From the NCBI GenBank assembly GCA_028821405.1, contig JAPPGK010000107.1, forward strand, positions 1 through 57,646: a stretch of 57,646 nucleotides of DNA, read 5' to 3'. Numbering within the stretch: position 1 is the first letter of the stretch; each line of letters begins with the position of its first letter. This DNA is from Gammaproteobacteria bacterium (GTDB lineage: Bacteria; Pseudomonadota; Gammaproteobacteria; Pseudomonadales; Azotimanducaceae). The notes beneath the pieces are model-generated. The model did not search any database. It was given only the letters and a program-made list of their open reading frames with translations, and had not been told where the DNA came from. The translations under genes and the position numbers were made by a program. This document shows, piece by piece, positions 34,408 through 42,582 of this stretch.

Positions 34408-36690
34408 TCAGTTGCACTCATCCCGGGGAAAGCAGCCGTCGGCCACCCAATCGCGGAAGTCGGCATAGGCTCTCGACTCAACGCCGTCTTTCAACAACGC
34501 CGCCAAGGGTTCGAGTTCCGGCGCTAGGATCCAGACCGTGCCTTGATCGAGATGCACCCGGGCGGCTGCGGAGAATCCCGTCTCGTCGGCAGCCGCGGGG
34601 GCCAGCGCGCGGAAGTGGGATGCGAACGCCTCGGCGGACTCGGTTGTCCGCCAACGGCTGGTCCAGGTCCAACCGGTCGTTTCGCCTTCGCCCCCATCGT
34701 CGCAGCGAATGAACGATTGGTGGTCGCCGCGCCAGTCCTCGAGGAACGAGGGCAACCCGTCCTCTTCGGGCCAGCGGCCATAGTCCATGAGCAGGTTCCA
34801 AATGCCGAGCACGCCTTGGGACTCCGAGGCGCCGATGTGACAGCCAGCCTCGGCCAAACCGGATCGAGGCATGCGGATGAACTCCACATCGCCCGGCTGG
34901 TCCGGACGAAGCAGTTGGAGCATCGACATCGGTGGTGCGTCGAGCCACTCGCGCAGTCCGGCGGCGCCGGCGCGTTCGAGGACGCGAACCGCGAGCGCGG
35001 CGCCATGGGTCGTCGCAACGACCCTCGGCGAGGCGAAGGGCCGGTCCACGTCGGCGTAGTAGGCGCTTTCGAGCCAAGCGCGGAAGCCCTCGCTCCCGAG
35101 GCAAGCCGGCAGCAGTTGCCAGTCGGGGTCGGCGTCCAGCCGGGCGAGGTAGCCCACGCTGCCGTAGCCGGCTCGGCAGGCGTTCTTGAGGTCCGAGTTG
35201 CCCGCCGTGTTGGTGGCGCAGAACACACCGAGGCGGCCGGCGGCCGCCGCGAGCGGCTCGGTCTCGCCGATTCGGCGCAACGAGGGATCCCGGGCACGGC
35301 GGACCCTTGCCAACCAGTCCGAAAACGCGCGCGGCGTCTGGGCATCCAACGGACAAGCGCCATCTTCGAAGGTCGAGCGCACCTCGCCCTGGTCGCCTTC
35401 GCCATCGGTGTCATAGCAGGCTTCCTGGGGAAAGCACCCGCTTTCGATCCAGTCGTCGTACCGGGCGAAAGTCCGTACCTCCGATGTCTCGATAGCGGCA
35501 ACGGTGTCCACCAGGCCGGGCGTTGCCACGATCACCGATCGATTGCGCAGGACGGCGGTCGGGTTCGCCCCGAGAACGCCGCCGTATTTCGCGACCGAAG
35601 GCGCGATGGCGCGGAACCGTTGCGCGAACGCCTCGGCTGCACGGGTAGTCCGCCAGCGGGTCAGCCAGGCGAGTTCGTCGTTCTCGTCGGGGCAGGACAG
35701 GTGCACGAAGCGGTCGCCCTGCCATTCGTCGACGAACGCGGGCGGACGGTTGCCGGACGCGCCATCGTGGATACGGAAGAGCGCCCAGATGCCGACCGCG
35801 CCGACGGTATTGCGCAGCCCGACTGCGCAGTTCCTGCCCGAAAGGGCGCCTGCAAGCGTATCGACGGGAAGCCTGATGAAGTCGACGGCGCCGGCCTGGG
35901 CGGGTCGCAATACCGCGAGCGTCGACAACGGGGGATTGGCGAGCAGCGCGTCGAGTCCATCCGTGCCGCCCGCGAGCAGGGCTTCCATGGAGATGGCCGG
36001 TCCAAAGGCGTGCGGAAACATTTCCAGCGCCGTGAAATCGTCCGGTGCCCAGTCCCACCACTGCGGTTGCCGCGATCCGTCTTCCTCCACCGTCATCATG
36101 CACAACTGCATGCGCCGACTCGGACGGAACGACCAGCCGACCACATGGGCCCCGCCTTCGATCACGGTATTGCCGGCGGCTGCCAGGTCGCGGTTGTACC
36201 AGAGATGGAGCGCGTTCAGCGCCGGGAAATTCTGATGCTGAAGGGCATGGGTGAACTCGTGGGCAACCGTGCTGTTGAACTCTTCGCTCTCGGTATTCAC
36301 GTAGAGCACGTTGGCCGCTGGGTCGTACAACCCGCGCGGCCGGCCGGCGGACTTGACCGTGCCTTTGTCCTTGTCCCTGGATTCGCAGTAGACCCCCACG
36401 GCACACCAACCATCCCGCCATGCGCCCGCGTACTGCTCCTCCCACACGGTGCTGCCGATTCCCTTGGTATAGCCGCCCTCGAAGGTCGCCATCGGTCGGA
36501 CTTCCACCGGGTGCTTGATCGGCAGTTTGCGGATCGCGCAGGTCTCCGCCAACGTCCGCTCCACGAGGGCGTGCCACGCCGGCTCGTCGGCTGGGGTCGA
36601 GACGGGAGCGCAGGCCAAGAGCAGGATCGCCAATGGGCCGCCCAGGTGTGAATCGTGGCGGGTGCCCTCGTCTGCAGCCTTGTTGCGCAT
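34408..36690 (-). CDS. HExxH metalloprotease-like lipoprotein with a duplicated C-terminal module
   Basis: A 760-residue protein with a lipobox LLAC (Cys27). Residues 40-200 form a gluzincin-like domain: AHEFTHALQHQ (His144, Glu145, His148) and, 30 residues on, VIEGGAH (Glu178), the usual third zinc ligand. Two similar modules follow, about 225-425 and 552-760. Both contain PP(L/M)S-L-LRP, VGxxGIW, W-GD, RWRTT-(S)AEAF-FRA(L/I)AP and end in GCFP-(E/C). The second copy is not preceded by a zinc motif; the region 450-550 there looks like a non-catalytic counterpart. I do not recognise the module family. It is probably an outer-membrane-tethered protease. Confidence 0.7.
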   Translation of the reverse strand: MRNKAADEGTRHDSHLGGPLAILLLACAPVSTPADEPAWHALVERTLAETCAIRKLPIKHPVEVRPMATFEGGYTKGIGSTVWEEQYAGAWRDGWCAVGVYCESRDKDKGTVKSAGRPRGLYDPAANVLYVNTESEEFNSTVAHEFTHALQHQNFPALNALHLWYNRDLAAAGNTVIEGGAHVVGWSFRPSRRMQLCMMTVEEDGSRQPQWWDWAPDDFTALEMFPHAFGPAISMEALLAGGTDGLDALLANPPLSTLAVLRPAQAGAVDFIRLPVDTLAGALSGRNCAVGLRNTVGAVGIWALFRIHDGASGNRPPAFVDEWQGDRFVHLSCPDENDELAWLTRWRTTRAAEAFAQRFRAIAPSVAKYGGVLGANPTAVLRNRSVIVATPGLVDTVAAIETSEVRTFARYDDWIESGCFPQEACYDTDGEGDQGEVRSTFEDGACPLDAQTPRAFSDWLARVRRARDPSLRRIGETEPLAAAAGRLGVFCATNTAGNSDLKNACRAGYGSVGYLARLDADPDWQLLPACLGSEGFRAWLESAYYADVDRPFASPRVVATTHGAALAVRVLERAGAAGLREWLDAPPMSMLQLLRPDQPGDVEFIRMPRSGLAEAGCHIGASESQGVLGIWNLLMDYGRWPEEDGLPSFLEDWRGDHQSFIRCDDGGEGETTGWTWTSRWRTTESAEAFASHFRALAPAAADETGFSAAARVHLDQGTVWILAPELEPLAALLKDGVESRAYADFRDWVADGCFPRDECN

Positions 36691-36712
36691 GCGGGTTCTT
36701 ATAGCATGCCCA

Positions 36713-39166
36713 TCACGCGGCGGATTCCATTTCGTCCAGGGTACCCGTCACGCCTGCCGACACCAGGTGCTCGTAGTCGGCGTCCGTCATGCCAAGCTCT
36801 TCGGCGAAGACTTCACGGCTATGCTCGCCGACGCAGGGCGCACCACGAATCGGTTCCGAGGGCGCAGCGGAAAAGCGCCAGGGCCGGCCCGGCAACCAGG
36901 TGGGCCCCGCCTCCGGATGGTCGATCCTCGCGATGAACCCGGACGCCGCGAGTTGCGGATGGGGTCGGCTGTAAACCTCCGCCAAGGGAACCACCCGCGC
37001 GGCGCAGATCCCGGCGTTGCCGAGTGCCTGGGCGATGGTCTCGGCGTCCTGGGAGCGGCACCAGGCCGCGAGAATCGCATCGAGGTCGGCTTCGTTCGCC
37101 TTGCGGGCGGCGTTCGTCGAGAATCCCGCGGCCTCAAGTCGTGGATCGCCCACGATGGCTTTGAGCGCCGTCCACGCTGCCTCGGTTTCGGCGGCGAGGG
37201 CCAGGTAGTCGTCGCCAGCGGCACGGTAGGTGTTGTGTGGCGCGATGCGGGGGTGGTGATTCCCGGCGGGGCTTGGCTTGCGGCCGGTGAGGTCGTATTC
37301 GAGGAGCGCATCGCCGACGGTGGTCGCGACGGCCTCCATCATGGACAGGTCCACCCGTTGGGCCTCCCCCGTGCGGTCTCGGTGGGCAAGTGCCGCCAGC
37401 ACCGTAGCGCACAGGAAGTAGCCGCTGACAGGGTCGGGGATCAGCCCGTTGGTGTTCATCCCGGGGTCGCCCTCATAGCCGTTGAGCGCCGCGAGCCCGG
37501 CCATGGGTTCCGTGGTATTGCCGTTCGCCGGATAGTCGCGATAGGGACCGTCCTCGCCGTAGCCGGAGATCGAGGCCCACACCATGCCCGGGCGGATCTC
37601 GTGGAGTTTCTCGAGGGTGATTCCCCAGGACGGCAACACGGTGGGCCTGAAGTTGTCGGCGACGATGTCGAAACGCGGCAGGAGCTTCCACAGGATCTCC
37701 CGACCACGATCGTCGGTGAGATCCAGGTTGACTTCGCGCTTGTGCAGGTTGACCGCGTTGTACTGCCCTTGGGTATTGGCCGGATGCTGGCTTCTGGATT
37801 CGTCGGCGACACCCGCCGGAACGCGATTGCTGATGCGACGGAAGGCATCCGGGTGCTTGGTCGAGGCAATCTGGACCACATCGGCGCCGAGGAGGGCGAA
37901 TAGTTCTGTCGCGAAGGTGCCCGACCAGGCCTGGCCGAAGCTCAATACCCGTATGCCGGCCAATGGACCGGCGGCGAGGCCGTCGACCGTCGGGGCGACG
38001 CTTGTCGTCGTCTCAGGCGATGGTCGCTTGGCAGTCGTGGCGCCAACGGGGGCTTGCCTCGACCGCAGTGCCGAAGCGCCGAGCTTGGGCGCCGCCCGGG
38101 TGAGCTCCCAGGGCGACGGGAACAGCTTCGCCGGTGCGCCGCCGGCCCGGGCCCTGCGCCCCTCGACCTCGGTGGTGACGAAGTACCCGCGGGCGGCGAA
38201 CTGCTCGTTGGCCGGCATGTCCGCGACATCCTGGACGACGCCGATCACGCACCGAAGCTTGGCAAGCGCATGGAAGACGTCCCAGCGCTTGAGCTTGGGC
38301 AGGGACTCGGCCAGCCCCCAGACGACATCACGCATGTCCTGTGAATGGCGGCCGATATCCGGAATCAGTTCGGGGCGTGCGCCGATTTGCGGGAGGTTGC
38401 AGACGTTCATCGCCTCCTGCCAGTTGTGGAAATCCGCGAGCCCGAGGTTCATGCGGCCATCGGCCATGTCCCAGAGCGGCCCGGGATCGCCGCGCCGTCG
38501 CCCGCCCCCTCGCCGCCGGCCGTCCACGCCGTGGTAGGCGGATGCGACGCCCCACGGGTGGACGGTCAACGCGAAGGCTTCGAGTTCGCTGACGTCCACA
38601 CGCTCCGCGCTGTCGACGGCATGACGCCGGCGCAACGCGGCGGCCGCCGCGATGAAACCGGTTACGCCTCCCACCACGCCCGACGAGTCCCGGGGTAGTT
38701 GCAGCGGGGCTTCCTCGGCGAAGCGGTTTATCGACGCCCATCCGACCCGGGCGCCCATGGTCAGGTTGTTGCCGGGCACGTCGGTCAGCGGATCTTCGAG
38801 TCCGTGGGGCGTGATGGACAGGTGGACCGTATCCGGGGGCAGCGACGAAAGGATGTCAGCCAGCTCCGGGGCTGGCGCCACCATCGTCGTCACGACCACG
38901 TCCGCTCCACGTAGTGCTTCGGCGCGTTCCGATGGGGAGTCCGCGCGGGCGGAGTGCTTGTTCCAGTTGAAATAGGCATGGATGACGCTCTTGTCCAGTC
39001 CAGGCGTATCGTCCATGAACGGCGGTTCATGGCGCAGCGGGTGGCCTTCGGAGGGCTCGACGAGCAGCACGTCGGCACCAAAGTCCCCGAACAGCCGTGC
39101 GGCGAATGCGCCGGACAGGCGTGTTGAGAGGTCGACGACACGAAGCCCGTCGAAAGGGGCGACCAT
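36713..39166 (-). CDS. Fused class III CoA-transferase (two CaiB/BaiF domains)
   Basis: The 817-residue protein has two CoA-transferase domains: about 3-400 (FDGLRVVDLSTRLSGAFAARLFGDFGADVLLVEP) and 430-800 (LAGIRVLSFGQAWSGTFATELFALLGADVVQI). The second half keeps the probable catalytic Asp in IPDPVSGYFL; the matching position of the first half is Gly (VVGGVTGFIAA). So one active and one structural half are predicted, although single-domain homodimers are the norm in the family. The ATG at 39166 follows AAGGA. The acid substrate is unknown. It is divergent from the esterase gene. Confidence 0.85.
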   Translation of the reverse strand: MVAPFDGLRVVDLSTRLSGAFAARLFGDFGADVLLVEPSEGHPLRHEPPFMDDTPGLDKSVIHAYFNWNKHSARADSPSERAEALRGADVVVTTMVAPAPELADILSSLPPDTVHLSITPHGLEDPLTDVPGNNLTMGARVGWASINRFAEEAPLQLPRDSSGVVGGVTGFIAAAAALRRRHAVDSAERVDVSELEAFALTVHPWGVASAYHGVDGRRRGGGRRRGDPGPLWDMADGRMNLGLADFHNWQEAMNVCNLPQIGARPELIPDIGRHSQDMRDVVWGLAESLPKLKRWDVFHALAKLRCVIGVVQDVADMPANEQFAARGYFVTTEVEGRRARAGGAPAKLFPSPWELTRAAPKLGASALRSRQAPVGATTAKRPSPETTTSVAPTVDGLAAGPLAGIRVLSFGQAWSGTFATELFALLGADVVQIASTKHPDAFRRISNRVPAGVADESRSQHPANTQGQYNAVNLHKREVNLDLTDDRGREILWKLLPRFDIVADNFRPTVLPSWGITLEKLHEIRPGMVWASISGYGEDGPYRDYPANGNTTEPMAGLAALNGYEGDPGMNTNGLIPDPVSGYFLCATVLAALAHRDRTGEAQRVDLSMMEAVATTVGDALLEYDLTGRKPSPAGNHHPRIAPHNTYRAAGDDYLALAAETEAAWTALKAIVGDPRLEAAGFSTNAARKANEADLDAILAAWCRSQDAETIAQALGNAGICAARVVPLAEVYSRPHPQLAASGFIARIDHPEAGPTWLPGRPWRFSAAPSEPIRGAPCVGEHSREVFAEELGMTDADYEHLVSAGVTGTLDEMESAA

Positions 39167-39258
39167 GGAGGTTCCTTCTGCGCGAGCGAACGCACAATAA
39201 TGCACCAGCAGAGGGGATGTGTCCGGTCGGCTCGCGCCACGCCGCCTTGGGGAATGCC

Positions 39259-40188
39259 ATGGACATCGAGACTTACCGCCGCCACGGCCTGCACCGCAAT
39301 TTCAACGAGGTGAATCCGGACGGTATCGTCAACAACCGCGCCAATGCCGAGATCGTGCAGGCCCTCGACACGCCGGGCGATGCGCACTACCACCCCTGCC
39401 CCGAGGCCACGGCGCGACCGAACGTGCCCGAGGGGGCCGTACGGAGCATCCGAGGGTACGCGGCGAGTTCCGTGTTCCCCGACACCCGCCGCGACATGTG
39501 GGTATACACGCCGGCCGGGCTCGCGCAGCTCCAGCACGCTCCCGGACTCATCGTTTTCAACGACGGCGCCTACTATCTCGACCGCAACGGTCCCGTGCGG
39601 GCCACCCGGGTACTCGACAACCTGATCGCTGCGGGAGACCTCGATCCCCTGGTCGGCGTCTTCGTCATGCCGGGTGCCCGTCGGGGTGGCCCGAGCGAGC
39701 GCGACCGCCGTGACCAGCGCAGCATGGAATACGACTCGATGACGGACGACTACGTGCGCCTGCTCGCCGAAGACGTGCTTCCCCTCGTCGAGGAGACCGT
39801 CGGGCGGCCGTTCGCCCCGGCGCCAACCCGGCGGGCCATCTGCGGCATTTCGAGCGGCGGCATCTGCGCCTTCAACGCCGCCTGGCACCGTCCGGACCTG
39901 TTCGGCCGGGTGATCAGCCACTGCGGATCGTTCACCGCCATCCGCGGCGGGCACAACTTTCCGTACCTGGTGCGCAGCACGCCACGAAAACCGTTGCGCG
40001 TGTTCCTGCAGAGCGGTGCGGCGGACGCCGACATCATCTTCGGCAGCTGGCCGCTCGCGAACCAGGAGATGGCGGCCGCCCTCGAATTCGCCGGCTACGA
40101 CTGCCGCTTCGAGTTCGGCACCGGCGGGCACAACCTGCGCCACGGCGGCGCGCTCTTCGCGGACACCCTCCGGTGGATTTTTCGATGA
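39259..40188 (+). CDS. Esterase of the enterochelin-esterase/D fold
   Basis: A 309-residue alpha/beta hydrolase. The nucleophile elbow is CGISSGG, the acid is probably in SGAADADI and the histidine in GTGGHNLRHGG. It resembles the Fes/IroE and esterase D group (VYTPAG, GLIVFNDGAYYL, FGRVISHCGSF), although no siderophore genes are near. It hydrolyses an ester of unknown identity; no export signal is seen. Its ATG lies after TTGGGGA. The 160-bp gap downstream contains a REP-like palindrome (40220-40243). Confidence 0.82.
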   Translation: MDIETYRRHGLHRNFNEVNPDGIVNNRANAEIVQALDTPGDAHYHPCPEATARPNVPEGAVRSIRGYAASSVFPDTRRDMWVYTPAGLAQLQHAPGLIVFNDGAYYLDRNGPVRATRVLDNLIAAGDLDPLVGVFVMPGARRGGPSERDRRDQRSMEYDSMTDDYVRLLAEDVLPLVEETVGRPFAPAPTRRAICGISSGGICAFNAAWHRPDLFGRVISHCGSFTAIRGGHNFPYLVRSTPRKPLRVFLQSGAADADIIFGSWPLANQEMAAALEFAGYDCRFEFGTGGHNLRHGGALFADTLRWIFR

Positions 40189-40219
40189 TGCATCGGCACG
40201 TCCGTGGATTGCCGCCGTC

Positions 40220-40243
40220 GCGGGCGGGCTTGTCCCGTCCCGC
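40220..40243. repeat. REP-like palindrome, family 2
   Basis: An imperfect stem GCGGGCGGG / CCCGTCCCGC with the GGGACAAGCCC core (minus strand), between the esterase and SDR genes. Confidence 0.4.
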
Positions 40244-40348
40244 GAAGCGCTTGGGCGTATCGGGGCGATGGTGGGGCCGCCGCAACGGTTGTATTCGTGC
40301 TGCCGGTTGGTTTGAAATAGCCCGCTTCGCTTCAGGCAGGACACATCC

Positions 40349-41233
40349 ATGAGTGATTTCGAGGACAAGGTCGTCATCGTGACGGGTGCGGGCAACGGCC
40401 TTGGCCGCAGCCATGCGCTGGCGTTCGCACAACGGGGTGCGATGGTCGTGGTCAACGACTTGGGTGGCTCGGTGCACGGAGAGGGTGCATCCGACGCAGC
40501 GGATGCCGTGGTCGAGGAGATCAAGTCCGCAGGCGGTGCGGCGATCGCCAACAAGGCATCGGTATCGGATCGCGACGGGGCCAAGAGCATCGTGGACGAC
40601 GCGTTGGCGGCGTTCGGCACCGTCGACATCGTCGTCAACAACGCCGGGATCCTGCGCGACAAGTCGTTCAAGAACATGACCCTCGACGAGTTCGATCTGG
40701 TCATCGACGTGCATCTGCGCGGCTCCGCCTACGTAACCAAGTTCGCCTGGCCCATCATGTACGACAAGAACTGGGGCCGGGTGGTGTTCACTTCTTCCAC
40801 GTCCGGCATCTTCGGCAACTTCGGCCAGGCCAACTACGGGGCGGCCAAGATGGCGATGCTTGGCCTCATGAACGTGCTCGCCATCGAGGGCATGACGCAC
40901 AACGTCCGGGTCAACTGCCTGGCGCCGGGCGCGGCGACCCGGATGACCGCGAGCGTGCCGGGCTCCACCCTCGACATGTCGAACCCGCCGCCGCAGATGA
41001 GCCCGGCGCTGGTGACCCCCGCCGTGCTCTACCTGTGCAGCGAGGATGCGCCCTCTGCCCAGACCATACATGCTGCGGGCGGTCGGTATTCGAGGTCCCA
41101 GACTTTCACCAACCAGGGCGTCTCGCTGGGCTTGGAGGCGAACTACGAGGACCTCACCGAGGAGGTCGAGAAGGTCGTGGACATGTCCTCGGCAACACCT
41201 TTCGATCCGCTAGCGAGGCGTCGTAGGCGTTAG
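40349..41233 (+). CDS. SDR resembling the hydroxyacyl-CoA dehydrogenase domain of multifunctional enzyme 2
   Basis: A 294-residue SDR: VTGAGNGLGRSHALAFA (12-28), NNAGILRD (97-104), FTSSTSG with Ser149/150, and Tyr163-x3-Lys167 in ANYGAAKMAM. The wording NDLGGSVHGEG and DEFDLVIDVHLRGSAYVTKFAWP are hallmarks of the (3R)-hydroxyacyl-CoA dehydrogenase part of MFE-2 (HSD17B4). A role in acyl-CoA side-chain or beta-oxidation is likely, matching the CoA-transferase nearby. The stretch after 250 is acidic and ends in an Arg run. Confidence 0.86.
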   Translation: MSDFEDKVVIVTGAGNGLGRSHALAFAQRGAMVVVNDLGGSVHGEGASDAADAVVEEIKSAGGAAIANKASVSDRDGAKSIVDDALAAFGTVDIVVNNAGILRDKSFKNMTLDEFDLVIDVHLRGSAYVTKFAWPIMYDKNWGRVVFTSSTSGIFGNFGQANYGAAKMAMLGLMNVLAIEGMTHNVRVNCLAPGAATRMTASVPGSTLDMSNPPPQMSPALVTPAVLYLCSEDAPSAQTIHAAGGRYSRSQTFTNQGVSLGLEANYEDLTEEVEKVVDMSSATPFDPLARRRRR

Positions 41234-41324
41234 CCCACAAGCACGTCGCGTTGAGACGCATCCGTTACTGCGCCAGCCCGCCGGACGCGAGGTGCGGGCT
41301 TGAACCGTGTACGTCGGGCGCCGC

Positions 41325-41894
41325 CTACGAATCGTCGGTGGTGAACGGGCCTGCACCGGCGCGAGCCCCGCGGCCCCAACCGTCGGCGCGGTGCTCGGCC
41401 ACGACGGCCAAAGCCGCTTCCGTACTGTAGCCTTGGGCCAACAACGACCCCATGGCTTGGTGCGCATATAGCGTCTCCCGAGGCGCGCCGGACAACATGC
41501 GCCAGTCGCGCTTGTGCGCGGTTTCCGGCCAATCGCGCCGACAGGCGGCAATGTATTCGTCGGTGTTTGCGAACTGGCCGTAGGCGATTGACCACAGGAT
41601 CCACGAACCGCGCGAAACCTGACCGGGCTTTGCGGTTCGCAGTGCGTGGCGCCAGAGATCTCGGGGGACGTCGTCGCGCGTATAGGCGATGTCGTCGTCC
41701 GTGCCGAAGTCCATCACGTGCCACAGGTAGCGGGGCGCATTGCGGAGGACTGTCCACGGAGGGCCGTTCCACCACACGCGCGCGGCGATGCGATGCCGTT
41801 CGGGAGTCTCTGCGAGCGGGCGATCCACCGGCGGAATCGGTGTGCCCCGCCAGCGCTTTATATCGGGACGGGGGTCGTAGCCGAGATCCGTCAT
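41325..41894 (-). CDS. Unknown protein coupled to an AbiEii-like gene
   Basis: A 189-residue soluble protein, rich in Trp and Arg, that I do not recognise. It starts with MTDLGYDPRPDIKRWRGTPI, contains WWNGPPWTVLRNAPRYLWHVMDFGTDDDIAYTR and a helical C-terminal half, and ends GPFTTDDS. Its ATG overlaps the stop of the AbiEii-like gene (ATGA), so the two are one unit. By position it may be an antitoxin, a substrate-specific partner or simply a cotranscribed gene. It is not the usual AbiEi antitoxin, which has a winged helix and lies upstream. Confidence 0.6.
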   Translation of the reverse strand: MTDLGYDPRPDIKRWRGTPIPPVDRPLAETPERHRIAARVWWNGPPWTVLRNAPRYLWHVMDFGTDDDIAYTRDDVPRDLWRHALRTAKPGQVSRGSWILWSIAYGQFANTDEYIAACRRDWPETAHKRDWRMLSGAPRETLYAHQAMGSLLAQGYSTEAALAVVAEHRADGWGRGARAGAGPFTTDDS

Positions 41895-42535
41895 TGCCTG
41901 CTTGCGCCCTTCGACAATTGTTCGGCGAACCGGCGCAGGGTCTCGTGGTCGCGGCTACCGAGATTTAGACTGACGTGACGGGGAATACCACAGATCAGGC
42001 GCGCAACGTTGATGGAACGCGGCTGCTCCTGTTTCGGGACGATCTCGGCGGCGTGTCGAGCTTCGCACGGCCATGCCCGGATCGACTCGGCCAGATCCAC
42101 ATAATCGCGCAGTTCGTCGCGCCCGACCAACGCCCACATCTTCGATGCCACTAGGTCGATCGGATGTGCGACGGCGACGCCGTTAGGCGCGACGACCGGA
42201 TCCCTTGTCGGTCGGGCGAACAACCTGCCGGTCTCCAGAAAGGTCACGGCTACGGTTCGGTGCCGAGCCACTATTTCGGCATCGACCATGCCAGTTCCGC
42301 CGACTGCGTTGCGCACCTCGAAATACGGAATCGAATGCACGAAGTCGAGATGGACGACGCCTGGAATCGGGGTGACGAAGTCGAAGTCGGTGGATGCCCG
42401 GTGGTTGCGGTAGAGCGCTAGAGCCGTACCCCCGTATAGCCGGAGGTCGCCTGGCATGGGCCCGAGATCATCCCATACCCGGCGCATATCGCCGTCCATG
42501 AAGTCGGTATGGATGGGCTGCTCGACCACGGCCAT
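41891..42535 (-). CDS. AbiEii-like nucleotidyltransferase
   Basis: A 214-residue protein with the nucleotidyltransferase core LRLYGGTALALYRNHRASTD (Gly35-Gly36, Asp50, Asp52: G[G]-x9-S.DFD). It also has the downstream HPIDLVASKMWALVGRD and RDYVDLAE pattern of the DUF1814/AbiEii family. Family members are toxins of type IV systems or standalone enzymes that modify tRNA. The gene begins ATG 42535 and overlaps the 189-residue partner by 4 bp. It is probably an accessory pair. Confidence 0.72.
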   Translation of the reverse strand: MAVVEQPIHTDFMDGDMRRVWDDLGPMPGDLRLYGGTALALYRNHRASTDFDFVTPIPGVVHLDFVHSIPYFEVRNAVGGTGMVDAEIVARHRTVAVTFLETGRLFARPTRDPVVAPNGVAVAHPIDLVASKMWALVGRDELRDYVDLAESIRAWPCEARHAAEIVPKQEQPRSINVARLICGIPRHVSLNLGSRDHETLRRFAEQLSKGASRQ

Positions 42536-42567
42536 GAGTCGATTATCGCACTCGGCGGCGCGGCGAT

Positions 42568-42582
42568 GGGCGCGCCTACGCG
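42568..42582 (-). repeat. REP-like half copy, family 1, at a stop codon
   Basis: GGGCGCGCCTACGCG. The CTA is the TAG stop (minus strand, 42576-42578) of the monooxygenase gene. It is a shortened copy. Confidence 0.35.

Noticed and set aside
38890-40704. 604-residue minus-strand frame over the esterase and SDR genes
   Set aside because: It is the antisense of two strong genes; its similarity to CoA-transferase at one end is only the shifted frame of the true gene.
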